Source: Thiothrix phosphatis
GTDB taxonomy: Bacteria > Pseudomonadota > Gammaproteobacteria > Thiotrichales > Thiotrichaceae
Length of the DNA: 64,000 nucleotides
Assembly (NCBI RefSeq): GCF_035668035.1
Contig: NZ_JAYMYJ010000106.1
Location: 1-64,000 of the forward strand
Direction: 5' to 3'
A program made the position numbers and the translations under genes. The notes beneath the pieces were generated by a model. That model had not been told where the DNA came from. It saw only the letters and a list, made by a program, of their open reading frames with translations, and ran no database searches. The number at the start of each line of letters is the position of its first letter. Position 1 is the first letter of the stretch. Positions 8,595 through 17,331 of this stretch are shown piece after piece.

Positions 8595-8617
8595 CGGCCA
8601 GCCGCATCGGCTGGCCG
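8595..8617 (-). terminator. Intrinsic terminator of the metF operon
   Basis: A perfect 10-bp GC-rich stem (CGGCCAGCCG / CGGCTGGCCG) with a 3-nt loop lies 17 bp beyond the metF stop. On the minus strand it is followed by TTTTCTGTT, a classic rho-independent arrangement. Confidence 0.85.
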
Positions 8618-8633
8618 CTGATCACGGCAGCGC

Positions 8634-9506
8634 TTAGTCCGACAAGCCCAGGTTGCGCCAGATGCCCATGCTCGGCTCAACCCGGTTCATGGTGTAGAAA
8701 TGCAAGCCTGGCGCGCCGGTTTCCAGCAGGTTTTCGCACAGCAACGTGACGAATTCCGTGCCGAAATCGGTGATCGCTTCGGCATTGTCGCCGTAGGTTT
8801 CCAGTTGCTTGCGCAGCCAGCGCGGGATTTCCGCCCCGCACATGTCGGAAAACCGCGCCAGTTGGGTGTAGTTGGTGATCGGCATAATGCCGGGCACGAT
8901 CGGGATGTCCACGCCCCTGGCGGTGCAGGCGTCAACAAAGTGCCAATAGGCGTCCGCATTGTAGAAATACTGCGTGATGGCGCTGTTGGCGCCCGCCTTG
9001 ACCTTGCGCACAAAGTTGTCGATGTCGGATTTCAGGTTCGGTGCCTGCGGGTGCATCTCCGGGTAGGCCGCCACTTCGATGTTGAAATGGTCGCCGGTTT
9101 CCTGGCGGATGAATTCCACCAGTTCGTTGGCGTAACGGAATTCGCCGATGTCGCGCGTGCCGGAGGGCAGGTCGCCGCGCAGGGCGACGATGTGCCGGAT
9201 GCCGTTGCCTTGGTAGGTTTGCAGGATTTCACGGATTTGCTCTTCACTGGAGCCGACGCAGGACAGGTGCGGCGCCGCCTCGATGCCGGAATCGCGCTGG
9301 ATTTCCAGCACCGTATTCAGCGTATTGGTTTGCGTGGAACCGCCCGCGCCATAGGTGACGGAAAAGAAACGCGGCTTCAGTTCCGCCAGTTGCGTGCGCA
9401 CCGCCCGCAGGTTTTCCGCGCCCTTCTCAGTCTTGGGCGGGAAAAATTCGAAGCTGAAAATCAGGTCGTCACGTTGTTCGTGCTCATGTTCGTGTGCATC
9501 ATTCAT
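8634..9506 (-). CDS. metF: Methylenetetrahydrofolate reductase
   Basis: This is a 290-residue MetF, which uses FAD and NADH to reduce 5,10-methylene-THF to 5-methyl-THF, the methyl donor for methionine synthesis. The family start Phe-Ser-Phe-Glu-Phe-Phe-Pro-Pro-Lys is present with its catalytic Glu, and Val-Thr-Tyr-Gly-Ala-Gly-Gly-Ser follows. I start at the ATG at 9506, directly after the upstream gene; a farther in-frame ATG at 9566 would lie inside that gene. A His/Glu-rich stretch (HEHEHEQ) sits near the N-terminus, which is uncommon and may just be a linker. It is last in a leftward operon with metK, ahcY and a methyltransferase, so it refills the activated-methyl cycle. Confidence 0.95.
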   Translation of the reverse strand: MNDAHEHEHEQRDDLIFSFEFFPPKTEKGAENLRAVRTQLAELKPRFFSVTYGAGGSTQTNTLNTVLEIQRDSGIEAAPHLSCVGSSEEQIREILQTYQGNGIRHIVALRGDLPSGTRDIGEFRYANELVEFIRQETGDHFNIEVAAYPEMHPQAPNLKSDIDNFVRKVKAGANSAITQYFYNADAYWHFVDACTARGVDIPIVPGIMPITNYTQLARFSDMCGAEIPRWLRKQLETYGDNAEAITDFGTEFVTLLCENLLETGAPGLHFYTMNRVEPSMGIWRNLGLSD

Positions 9507-9508
9507 AA

Positions 9509-10936
9509 CTAAACTCTCATCCAGCGGGCACCCGCCCGCTTCAGTTGGGATTTCATCTGACTCCATACACTGGAAACAACAGGCGGTGCAGGTTCCTGCG
9601 TCTGCAATTCGGGAATCGCCTGCCTGATCTGCCGGACAAGCAATGTCCAGGCATGATCAGGCTGGGAAACCGGCAAAGCCGCCAGGGCTTGCCCAATTTG
9701 CAACACCAAGGCGTGATAGACAAACAGGTTCTGGAAGTCCGCCCGCAAACCTTGCAAGGCGCATATTTCTGCCAGCTGCAAATACCGCCATACCCTCGGG
9801 TCTGATTCCGGCAACTGCCGCGCCCGCCAGTACAGGTAAAACGGCAAGTTATAGGGCATCGCCTTGCCGACGCCCACCAGCGAATCCGCCGCCAAAACCC
9901 GGTCACACAAGGCCTGCGGCTGATCCAGGCCAATGCCGAACAATTGCCGCAGACCGCTTTCGATGGCCTGCCCCGCAGCGTCTTCAACCGCCATGCCCGC
10001 CTGCGCCGTATGGGTATGGTAGTTGATCCAATGCCCCAGTTGCACGCGCGCGTCCTGAGCCTCAGCCTGCGTTTTGCGCCGGTAGTATTCCCGCACCCGC
10101 GCTTTCGCATCGAACCACGGGGCCAGTTCCACCGGCGCATGGGACAAGACCGCCAATTGCGTCATGCCAAACGGTTCAATGTGGCTCCAGCCAAACCCGG
10201 CTTGTTGCGCCAGATCCGCCAGCTTTTCCGGCGACAGCAGGAAATAATGCGCTCCCGGCGACAAGGCCGCGAGCAGTTCCCCCGGTGGCGTTTGTGGTTC
10301 CAAAGCCCCGGCGCGTGGCGTGGTCAGTAGCAGCACGCCGCCCGGATTCAGCCGTGCGCGCAACTCCTGCAAAAACGCCAACGGTTGCGGCACATGTTCC
10401 AACACTTCCGTCGCATAGATGCAATCGAACTGCTGGCTTTGCACCACTGGCGCATCTTTCAGGTAATGGGCATGGATGGGGATTTCCAGCAGTTTTTGCC
10501 CCATCACGCCATAAGCGGATGGCTCCAGTCCGATAACGGTTTGCGCATCCCACAAAGTACGGCAATAGTCCAGCGCAACCCCGGCATTGCAGCCAATTTC
10601 CAGCACTGAGCGGAAACCGGCGAACGGCAAGCGCTCCAGCAGGCCCACTTTCCAGTCCAGCCCGCCCACCATTTCCAGGTAATGGTAAATGTAGTAGGGG
10701 AAATCAGGGTCTTGCAAAATGATGTTCTGGTCAGGGTATGGCACCAGAAAGCGTTCCATGTCAGGGAACCACGCGCTGCCGCATGCCCCGCACAGGGCCG
10801 CTTCCATCATGCCCATTTCCTTGACCCAGTGGGCGACCTGCAACACCAGATGGTTGTGCTGCGTATTGCCACACACGGCACAGGCCTCGGTGGTTGCAGG
10901 GCGTGGCCCGTACCAGACGACCCGCTCATTTTGCAT
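9509..10936 (-). CDS. SAM-dependent methyltransferase with N-terminal zinc-type cysteines
   Basis: This encodes 475 residues. Residues 17-60 carry two CxxC pairs (Cys-Ala-Val-Cys and Cys-Gly-Ala-Cys), a probable zinc knuckle. A class I methyltransferase core follows with motif I Glu-Ile-Gly-Cys-Asn-Ala-Gly. Then comes Tyr-Ala-Thr-Glu-Val-Leu-Glu-His-Val-Pro and Pro-Gly-Gly-Val-Leu-Leu-Leu-Thr-Thr-Pro, typical of methyltransf_12/23 families. The C-terminal 200 residues are helical and unrecognised. The start is the ATG at 10936; the upstream in-frame ATG lies in a repeat. It sits between ahcY and metF, overlapping the metF leader, so it is co-transcribed with the SAM cycle. Substrate unknown; related proteins occur in glycan loci. 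Confidence 0.75.
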   Translation of the reverse strand: MQNERVVWYGPRPATTEACAVCGNTQHNHLVLQVAHWVKEMGMMEAALCGACGSAWFPDMERFLVPYPDQNIILQDPDFPYYIYHYLEMVGGLDWKVGLLERLPFAGFRSVLEIGCNAGVALDYCRTLWDAQTVIGLEPSAYGVMGQKLLEIPIHAHYLKDAPVVQSQQFDCIYATEVLEHVPQPLAFLQELRARLNPGGVLLLTTPRAGALEPQTPPGELLAALSPGAHYFLLSPEKLADLAQQAGFGWSHIEPFGMTQLAVLSHAPVELAPWFDAKARVREYYRRKTQAEAQDARVQLGHWINYHTHTAQAGMAVEDAAGQAIESGLRQLFGIGLDQPQALCDRVLAADSLVGVGKAMPYNLPFYLYWRARQLPESDPRVWRYLQLAEICALQGLRADFQNLFVYHALVLQIGQALAALPVSQPDHAWTLLVRQIRQAIPELQTQEPAPPVVSSVWSQMKSQLKRAGARWMRV

Positions 10937-10957
10937 ATGGATTTGGCCCTCTGAGAA

Positions 10958-11058
10958 AGAAACCCCTCCTAACCTCCCCTTGTCAGGGGAGGAACAGGAA
11001 GGTGCCATTACCCTCTTACTCCCTCCCCTGATAAGGGGAGGGTTGGGGTGGGGTTTCT
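10958..11058. repeat. Interspersed inverted repeat with nested GGGGAGG hairpins
   Basis: Outer arms GAAACCCCTCCTAACC and GGGTTGGGGTGGGGTTTC are imperfect inverted copies. Each is followed by its own small hairpin (CTCCCCTTGTCAGGGGAG on the left, CTCCCCTGATAAGGGGAG on the right). The 101-bp unit fills the gap between ahcY and the methyltransferase gene and looks like a miniature mobile or REP-like element. I see no second copy in this window. Confidence 0.7.
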
Positions 11059-11068
11059 TCGGGATTTC

Positions 11069-12475
11069 CTAATAGCGGTAATGATCCGCCTTGTAAGGCC
11101 CTTCCACCGCAACGTCGATGTACTGCGCCTGGAACTCGGTCAGGGTGGTCAGTTGCGCGTTCAGTTTCCTCAACTGCAAACGGGCGACCTTCTCATCCAG
11201 ATGTTTCGGCAGGGTGTAGACGTTGATCGGGTATTCGCCGCTGTCACGTTTAGTCCACAGTTCAATCTGCGCGATGGTCTGGTTGGCGAAGGAGGAGGAC
11301 ATGACGTAAGACGGATGCCCAGTCGCACAACCGAGGTTCACCAGGCGGCCTTTGGCCAGCAGGGTGATGCGCTTGCCATCCGGGAAGATGATGTGGTCGA
11401 CCTGCGGCTTGATTTCTTCCCACTGGTATTTTTCCAGCGAGGCGACATCGATTTCATTGTCGAAATGGCCGATGTTGCAGACGATGGATTCATTTTTCAT
11501 CTTCGCCATGTGGTCATGGGTGATGACGTGGTAGTTGCCAGTCGCGGTGACGAAGATGTCAGCTTTATCCGCAGCGTAATCCATGGTCACGACGCGGTAG
11601 CCTTCCATCGCCGCTTGCAGGGCGCAGATCGGGTCGATTTCCGTCACCCATACCTGGGCGGACAAGGCGCGCAGGGCCTGGGCGGAACCTTTGCCGACGT
11701 CGCCGTAGCCGCACACCACGGCGATCTTGCCTGCAACCATCACGTCGGTGGCGCGCTTGATGCCGTCAACCAGGGACTCGCGGCAGCCGTACAGGTTGTC
11801 GAATTTGGATTTGGTGACGGAATCGTTGACGTTGATGGCCGGGAATTTCAGCTCGCCACGCGCATGCATCTGGTACAGGCGGTGTACGCCGGTAGTGGTT
11901 TCTTCGGTGACGCCACGCACTTCCGCCAGACGGGCGCTGTACCAGTTGGGGCTGGTTTCCAGGCGGTTGCGGATGGCGGCGTACAAATAGGTTTCCTCTT
12001 CGGAAGTCGGGTTGGCGACCAGGGAAGGATTTTTTTCCGCCCGCGCGCCCAGGTGCAGCAGCAGGGTTGCGTCGCCGCCATCATCCAGGATCATGTTGGC
12101 TTGCTGACCGTTTGGCCACTCGAAGATTTTGTGGGTGTATTCCCAGTACTCGGCCAGTGATTCGCCTTTGAATGCAAAGACTGGCGTACCGGCGGCGGCG
12201 ATGGCGGCAGCGGCATGATCCTGGGTGGAGAAGATATTGCAGGAAGCCCAGCGCACATCAGCGCCCAGCGCTTGCAGGGTTTCAATCAGCACCGCGGTCT
12301 GGATGGTCATGTGCAGGGAACCGGCAATGCGCGCGCCTGCCAACGGCCTGGAGGCGGCGAATTCCTCACGGATAGCCATCAGCCCTGGCATTTCATGCTC
12401 GGCGATCTTGATTTCCTTGCGGCCCCAATCAGACAAAGCAAGGTCGGCGACAACGTAGTCGTTAAAAGTAGCCAT
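11069..12475 (-). CDS. ahcY: S-adenosylhomocysteinase
   Basis: This encodes 468 residues, the length of the bacterial form with the extra insertion. It hydrolyses S-adenosylhomocysteine to adenosine and homocysteine with tightly bound NAD. Visible signatures are Ser-Cys-Asn-Ile-Phe-Ser-Thr-Gln-Asp-His-Ala-Ala-Ala near residue 80 and the NAD-binding Gly-Tyr-Gly-Asp-Val-Gly-Lys-Gly. The protein ends in Lys-Ala-Asp-His-Tyr-Arg-Tyr, the C-terminal Lys/Tyr motif that reaches into the neighbouring subunit. AGGAG precedes the ATG. It lies 23 bp after metK in a leftward operon under the SAH riboswitch, so its own substrate should control it. Confidence 0.97.
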   Translation of the reverse strand: MATFNDYVVADLALSDWGRKEIKIAEHEMPGLMAIREEFAASRPLAGARIAGSLHMTIQTAVLIETLQALGADVRWASCNIFSTQDHAAAAIAAAGTPVFAFKGESLAEYWEYTHKIFEWPNGQQANMILDDGGDATLLLHLGARAEKNPSLVANPTSEEETYLYAAIRNRLETSPNWYSARLAEVRGVTEETTTGVHRLYQMHARGELKFPAINVNDSVTKSKFDNLYGCRESLVDGIKRATDVMVAGKIAVVCGYGDVGKGSAQALRALSAQVWVTEIDPICALQAAMEGYRVVTMDYAADKADIFVTATGNYHVITHDHMAKMKNESIVCNIGHFDNEIDVASLEKYQWEEIKPQVDHIIFPDGKRITLLAKGRLVNLGCATGHPSYVMSSSFANQTIAQIELWTKRDSGEYPINVYTLPKHLDEKVARLQLRKLNAQLTTLTEFQAQYIDVAVEGPYKADHYRY

Positions 12476-12498
12476 ATTGTAAGTCTCCTAAATTCTTG

Positions 12499-13662
12499 TT
12501 ACAGGCCAGCGGCGGAACGCAGCGCCTCAGCCTTGTCAGTGCGTTCCCACGGCAGGTCAAGGTCATCACGGCCGAAGTGACCGTAGCTTGCGGTGCCGCG
12601 ATACATTGGGCGCAACAGGTCGAGCATTTTGGTGATGCCGTAAGGGCGCAGGTCGAAGTGTTCACGCACCAGCGCTTCGATCAGGCTTTCGTCCACCTTG
12701 TTGGTGCCGAAGGTGTCCACCGTGATGGAAGTCGGTTGCGCCACGCCGATGGCGTAGGAGACTTGGATTTCGCAGCGGTCGGCCAAACCAGCCGCCACAA
12801 TGTTTTTGGCCACATAGCGGCCAGCGTAGGCAGCGGAGCGGTCAACCTTGGATGGGTCTTTGCCGGAGAAGGCGCCGCCGCCGTGGCGCGCCATGCCGCC
12901 GTAGGTGTCAACGATGATTTTGCGGCCTGTCAGGCCACAATCGCCGACCGGGCCGCCGATGACGAAGTTGCCGGTTGGGTTGATGTGGAATTTGGTGTCC
13001 TTGTGCAGCCATTCCGTTGGCAGGACAGGGAAAATGACATGTTCCATCACCGCCACGCGCAGGTCATCCAGGCTGATGTCCGGGCTGTGCTGGGTGGACA
13101 GGACAACGGCGTCAATCGCCACGATCTTGCCTGCTTCATAGCGCACGGTGACCTGGGATTTGGCATCCGGGCGCAGCCAAGGCAGGGTGCCATCCTTGCG
13201 CACTTCGGATTGCTTGCGCACCAGACGGTGGGCGTAGGTCAGCGCGGCAGGCATCAATACGTCGGTTTCATTGGTGGCGTAACCGAACATCAGGCCCTGG
13301 TCGCCAGCGCCTTGCTCTTCCGGTTTGGCGCGGTCCACGCCCATGGCGATGTCAGGGGACTGTTTGCCCAGCGCATTGATGACAGCGCAGGTATGGCCGT
13401 CGAAACCGATTTCGGAATTGTTGTAGCCGATGTCGTTGACCACATCGCGCACGATGTTTTCGTAGTCGATTTCAGCGGTGGTGGTGATTTCGCCCGCCAG
13501 CACGACCATGCCGGTCTTGGTCAGGGTTTCGCAGGCGACGCGCGCATACGGGTCTTTGGCGATGATGGCGTCCAGAATGGCGTCGGATACCTGATCCGCC
13601 ATTTTGTCTGGGTGGCCTTCGGAAACAGACTCGGAAGTAAACAAATAACTTCTCTCAGTCAT
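12499..13662 (-). CDS. metK: S-adenosylmethionine synthetase
   Basis: This encodes 387 residues, full length. It makes SAM from methionine and ATP. The signatures Ser-Glu-Gly-His-Pro-Asp-Lys near the N-terminus, Gly-Ala-Gly-Asp-Gln-Gly in the first third, and Gly-Gly-Gly-Ala-Phe-Ser-Gly-Lys-Asp (phosphate loop) are all present. AAGGAGAA precedes the ATG at 13662. It is the first gene of metK-ahcY-methyltransferase-metF and lies directly behind the SAH riboswitch. The switch would turn on synthesis when the product inhibitor SAH builds up. Confidence 0.97.
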   Translation of the reverse strand: MTERSYLFTSESVSEGHPDKMADQVSDAILDAIIAKDPYARVACETLTKTGMVVLAGEITTTAEIDYENIVRDVVNDIGYNNSEIGFDGHTCAVINALGKQSPDIAMGVDRAKPEEQGAGDQGLMFGYATNETDVLMPAALTYAHRLVRKQSEVRKDGTLPWLRPDAKSQVTVRYEAGKIVAIDAVVLSTQHSPDISLDDLRVAVMEHVIFPVLPTEWLHKDTKFHINPTGNFVIGGPVGDCGLTGRKIIVDTYGGMARHGGGAFSGKDPSKVDRSAAYAGRYVAKNIVAAGLADRCEIQVSYAIGVAQPTSITVDTFGTNKVDESLIEALVREHFDLRPYGITKMLDLLRPMYRGTASYGHFGRDDLDLPWERTDKAEALRSAAGL

Positions 13663-13699
13663 TTACGTTCTCCTTAAACAAAAGTAAAAATGAATGACT

Positions 13700-13769
13700 G
13701 AGCGCCGTTATGTCTTGAAGCACAGCCCGAGCCTGGCAGGGTTGGAGCCCCCGTCGCAACGCTCCTCGG
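13700..13769 (-). promoter_or_regulatory. S-adenosylhomocysteine (SAH) riboswitch
   Basis: On the minus strand the leader of metK contains the conserved blocks of the SAH riboswitch in order: CCGAGGAGCGTTGCGACGG, then CCAGGCTCGG, then AACGGCGCTC. CCGAG pairs with CTCGG as P1, and the loop GAGCG can pair with CGCTC to form the pseudoknot. It ends about 37 nt before the metK start, close enough to affect translation or early elongation. The class normally activates ahcY-containing operons on binding SAH, which fits this operon. The match was made by eye against the known consensus. Confidence 0.9.
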
Positions 13770-14048
13770 ACTGGAACGCGCAATCATAGCGGAAAGATAA
13801 TGATCATGCAGCATTCAGGGTTATTCGGGTTCTCCCAATTTTCCCATTATTGGTCAGCTATCTATCTAACAAGGGAGAGTTGCCCCTTCCCAGGAAGTCC
13901 GCCACAATACAAGAGCTTTTATCTGCCTGAATAATAACCATGCAAGCGGGCGCTGCTGTTTCGTCTTGGTCGCGCTTACGGAATGGCGGTTAATGACAAG
14001 GCAATGCAGGAATTCCATGCTGAAACTGCCTCATGCCATTGTGCAGTC

Positions 14049-14054
14049 TATAAT
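14049..14054 (+). promoter_or_regulatory. Probable tkt promoter -10 (TATAAT) in the metK-tkt intergenic region
   Basis: A perfect TATAAT stands 82 bp before the tkt start. No good -35 is visible at 17 bp. The divergent space 13770-14135 otherwise holds only a small hairpin, CCGTGT-CTTTT-ACACGG, at about 14084-14100 in the tkt leader. I see no gene in it. Confidence 0.5.
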
Positions 14055-14135
14055 GTGTCCTGCCATTCGCCAATTTTAAGACCGTGTCTTTTACACGGCG
14101 CTTCACACTATTTGAAAACTACAGGAGACCCGTCA

Positions 14136-16133
14136 ATGACTACACGCCGCGAGTTGGCCAACGCAATCCGCGTACTGGCGATGGATGCCGTACAAAAAGC
14201 AAATTCCGGGCATCCGGGCGCACCGATGGGGATGGCAGATATTGCTGAAGTCCTCTACAACGATTACATGTCCCACAACCCACAGAATCCACAATGGGCT
14301 AACCGTGACCGTTTCGTCATGTCGAATGGTCATGGCTCTATGCTGCCTTATTCCGTCTTGCACCTGACCGGCTATGACATCTCCATGGATGACCTGAAAG
14401 CCTTCCGCCAGCTGCATTCCAAAACCCCGGGCCACCCGGAATACGGCTATGCGCCGGGTATCGAAACCACGACCGGCCCATTAGGCCAAGGCATCAGCAA
14501 TGCGGTCGGCATGGCGCTGGCGGAAAAGGTGCTGGCTGCACAGTTCAACAAGCCGGGGCACGACATCGTTGACCACTATACTTATGTGTTCCTCGGCGAC
14601 GGCTGCCTGATGGAAGGCATTTCCCACGAAGCCTGCTCCTTCGCCGGTACGCTGGGTCTGGGCAAGCTGATTTGCTTCTACGATGACAACAATATTTCCA
14701 TCGACGGTGAAGTGGACGGCTGGTTTACCGACAATACCCCCAAGCGCTTTGAAGCTTACGGCTGGCATGTCGTGGCGGGCGTCAACGGCCATGATGCAAA
14801 CTCCATCAAGGCTGCGGTCGAAGCTGCCCGTGCTGAAACTGGCAAGCCTTCCATCATCTGCTGCAAGACCACCATCGGCTACGGCTCGCCGAACAAGGCA
14901 GGTTCCCACGACTGCCACGGTGCGCCGCTGGGCAATGATGAAATCGCCCTGACCCGTCAGGCACTGGGTTGGGAATATGGCCCGTTTGAAATTCCTGAGC
15001 AGGTTTATGCCGGTTGGGATGCCAAAGCCAAAGGTGCGGCAGCGGAAGAAGCTTGGAGCGGCAAGTTTAGCGCTTATGCGGCGGCCTACCCTGCGGAAGC
15101 GGCTGAATTCACGCGCCGCATGGCCGGTGAATTGCCTGCCAACTGGGCGGAAGAATCCACCAAAGCCATTGCGGCGGTGAATGCAAAAGCTGAATCCCCG
15201 GCGACCCGTGTGGCTTCCAAAGGCGCACTGGACGCTTTCGGTGCCTTGCTGCCGGAAATGCTGGGCGGCTCCGCTGACCTGACGCCTTCCAACAACACCT
15301 TCCACAAGTCCAGCAAGCACATCAGCCCTGGGCATGGCAAGGCGCAGGACTTCAGCGGCAATTACCTGTCATACGGTGTGCGCGAGTTCGGTATGAGCGC
15401 GATCATGAACGGCATTACCCTGCATGGCGGTTTCATGCCTTATGGCGCCACCTTCCTGATGTTCTCTGAATATGCCCGAAATGCCCTGCGGATGGCGGCA
15501 TTAATGAATATTCACAGCATTTTCGTTTACACTCACGACTCTATCGGTTTGGGTGAGGATGGCCCCACCCATCAGCCGGTTGAACAGATTCCGACGCTGC
15601 GCATGATTCCGCGCATGTCGGTATGGCGCGCTTGTGATGCGGTGGAAACCATTGTTTCCTGGAAACACGCGATTGAATACCAAGGCCCAAGCTGCCTGAT
15701 CTTCTCGCGCCAGAACCTGAAACATCAGGTTCGCACGCCGGAACAGATTGCCAATATCGCCAAAGGCGGGTATATCCTGAAAGATACGGACGGCACGCCT
15801 GATGTCATCGTGATTGCCACCGGTTCCGAAGTCGCGCTGGCGATGGACGCAGCCGAGCAGTCCGACAAGAAAGTCCGCGTGGTTTCCATGCCATCGACTG
15901 ACGTGTTTGATGCCCAGGATGCCGCCTACAAGGAATCTGTCCTGCCAGCAGCGGTGACTGCCCGCGTTGCGGTGGAAGCGGCGATTGGTGATGGTTGGTA
16001 CAAGTACGTTGGTTTGAACGGCAAGGTTGTGTGCATGACCAGCTTCGGCGAATCAGCCCCGGCTGGCCAGCTGTTCAAGGAATTCGGTTTCACGGCTGAA
16101 AACGTGCTGAATGCGATCAACGCCGTCGCATAA
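14136..16133 (+). CDS. tkt: Transketolase
   Basis: This is a 665-residue TPP enzyme that moves two-carbon units between sugar phosphates in the pentose-phosphate and Calvin cycles. It shows the N-terminal Asn-Ser-Gly-His-Pro-Gly-Ala-Pro-Met-Gly and the TPP/Mg motif Gly-Asp-Gly-Cys-Leu-Met-Glu-Gly ending near Asp-Asp-Asn-Asn. Asp-Gly-Pro-Thr-His-Gln-Pro-Val-Glu lies in the pyrimidine domain. CAGGAGA lies before the ATG at 14136; the longer frame from 13983 adds a non-family leader. It heads the run tkt, gap, pgk, pyk, fba, the usual arrangement in autotrophic gammaproteobacteria. Confidence 0.97.
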   Translation: MTTRRELANAIRVLAMDAVQKANSGHPGAPMGMADIAEVLYNDYMSHNPQNPQWANRDRFVMSNGHGSMLPYSVLHLTGYDISMDDLKAFRQLHSKTPGHPEYGYAPGIETTTGPLGQGISNAVGMALAEKVLAAQFNKPGHDIVDHYTYVFLGDGCLMEGISHEACSFAGTLGLGKLICFYDDNNISIDGEVDGWFTDNTPKRFEAYGWHVVAGVNGHDANSIKAAVEAARAETGKPSIICCKTTIGYGSPNKAGSHDCHGAPLGNDEIALTRQALGWEYGPFEIPEQVYAGWDAKAKGAAAEEAWSGKFSAYAAAYPAEAAEFTRRMAGELPANWAEESTKAIAAVNAKAESPATRVASKGALDAFGALLPEMLGGSADLTPSNNTFHKSSKHISPGHGKAQDFSGNYLSYGVREFGMSAIMNGITLHGGFMPYGATFLMFSEYARNALRMAALMNIHSIFVYTHDSIGLGEDGPTHQPVEQIPTLRMIPRMSVWRACDAVETIVSWKHAIEYQGPSCLIFSRQNLKHQVRTPEQIANIAKGGYILKDTDGTPDVIVIATGSEVALAMDAAEQSDKKVRVVSMPSTDVFDAQDAAYKESVLPAAVTARVAVEAAIGDGWYKYVGLNGKVVCMTSFGESAPAGQLFKEFGFTAENVLNAINAVA

Positions 16134-16144
16134 ACAAAATGCCA

Positions 16145-16174
16145 GGCGGCTTTTCAAGAGAGGGGAAAGCCGCC
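16145..16174 (+). terminator. Hairpin after tkt
   Basis: GGCGGCTTT pairs with AAAGCCGCC across a 12-nt loop, followed by GCTGATTTTATC. It may be a partial terminator or an mRNA-processing hairpin between tkt and gap. Confidence 0.55.
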
Positions 16175-16216
16175 GCTGATTTTATCGTTTGAGTGAATGA
16201 CAACGAGGAGCTATTC

Positions 16217-17218
16217 ATGACTATCAAAGTAGGTATCAACGGTTTTGGCCGCATTGGCCGTATGGCGTTCCGCGCAATCGCGAAAGACTTCCCGGACATC
16301 GAAGTCGTCGCCATCAATGACCTGCTGGATGCTGACTACCTGGCATACATGCTGAAGTACGACTCCGTACATGGCCGTTTCAACGGTGAAGTTGGCGTTG
16401 AAGGCGGCCACATGGTCGTCAACGGCAAAACCATCCGCCTGACGGCTGAAACTGACCCTGCCAAGCTGGCGTGGGGCGAGGTCGGCGCTGACCTCGTGCT
16501 GGAGTGCACCGGCTTCTTCCTGACAGAAGAAGGTTGCCAGAAGCACATCGCCGCAGGTGCGAAGAAAGTTGTCATGTCTGCGCCTTCCAAGGACAAGACC
16601 CCAATGTTCGTCTACGGTGTGAACCACGCTGTTTACGCAGGTCAGGCGATCGTTTCCGCCGCTTCCTGCACCACCAACTGCTTGGCTCCTGTGGCCAAAG
16701 TCCTGAACGACAAGTGGGGCATCAAACGTGGCCTGATGACGACCGTGCATGCTGCAACCGCCACCCAGAAAACCGTTGATGGCCCTTCCAAGAAAGATTG
16801 GCGCGGTGGCCGTGGCATCCTGGAAAACATCATCCCATCCTCCACTGGCGCGGCCAAAGCGGTAGGCAAAGTCCTGCCGGAACTGAACGGCAAACTGACG
16901 GGTATGGCTTTCCGTGTCCCAACCTCTGACGTTTCCGTCGTTGACCTGACCATCGAGCTGAACAGCCCGGCTTCCTACGCTGACATCTGCGCGGCGATGA
17001 AGGCAGCGTCCGAAGGCGACCTGAAAGACGTGTTGGGTTACACCGATGAGAAAGTGGTTGCGACTGACTTCCGTGGTTGCACTGCCCCTTCCACTTTCGA
17101 TGCTGAAGCGGGCATCGCGCTGGATGAAACCTTCGTCAAAGTCGTCGCTTGGTACGACAACGAATACGGTTACACCTGCAACATGCTGCGTTTCGTCAAG
17201 CATGTAGCGGCTAACTAA
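16217..17218 (+). CDS. gap: Type I glyceraldehyde-3-phosphate dehydrogenase
   Basis: This is a 333-residue enzyme interconverting glyceraldehyde-3-phosphate and 1,3-bisphosphoglycerate. The NAD(P)-binding start Ile-Asn-Gly-Phe-Gly-Arg-Ile-Gly-Arg and the active-site Ser-Ala-Ala-Ser-Cys-Thr-Thr-Asn-Cys-Leu-Ala-Pro are intact. The C-terminal Trp-Tyr-Asp-Asn-Glu-Tyr-Gly-Tyr is normal. The start at 16217 has GAGGAG seven bases upstream; the ATG at 16193 is rejected for lack of it. It lies second in the central-carbon run. Confidence 0.97.
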   Translation: MTIKVGINGFGRIGRMAFRAIAKDFPDIEVVAINDLLDADYLAYMLKYDSVHGRFNGEVGVEGGHMVVNGKTIRLTAETDPAKLAWGEVGADLVLECTGFFLTEEGCQKHIAAGAKKVVMSAPSKDKTPMFVYGVNHAVYAGQAIVSAASCTTNCLAPVAKVLNDKWGIKRGLMTTVHAATATQKTVDGPSKKDWRGGRGILENIIPSSTGAAKAVGKVLPELNGKLTGMAFRVPTSDVSVVDLTIELNSPASYADICAAMKAASEGDLKDVLGYTDEKVVATDFRGCTAPSTFDAEAGIALDETFVKVVAWYDNEYGYTCNMLRFVKHVAAN

Positions 17219-17229
17219 GTTGCTTGGGC

Positions 17230-17255
17230 GGGTCTGGCAGTTTCTTGTCAGACCC
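17230..17255 (+). terminator. Hairpin between gap and pgk
   Basis: GGGTCTGGCA pairs with TGTCAGACCC (one G-U) over a 6-nt loop, 11 bp after the gap stop. There is no T-run, so it may be an mRNA-stabilising hairpin rather than a terminator. Confidence 0.45.
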
Positions 17256-17331
17256 AGCCTCATTCCCAGATCACTCAAATAAATCACAACACAACGCTTT
17301 ATTTGACTGATTTGAATCCGAGGAGCATCAC

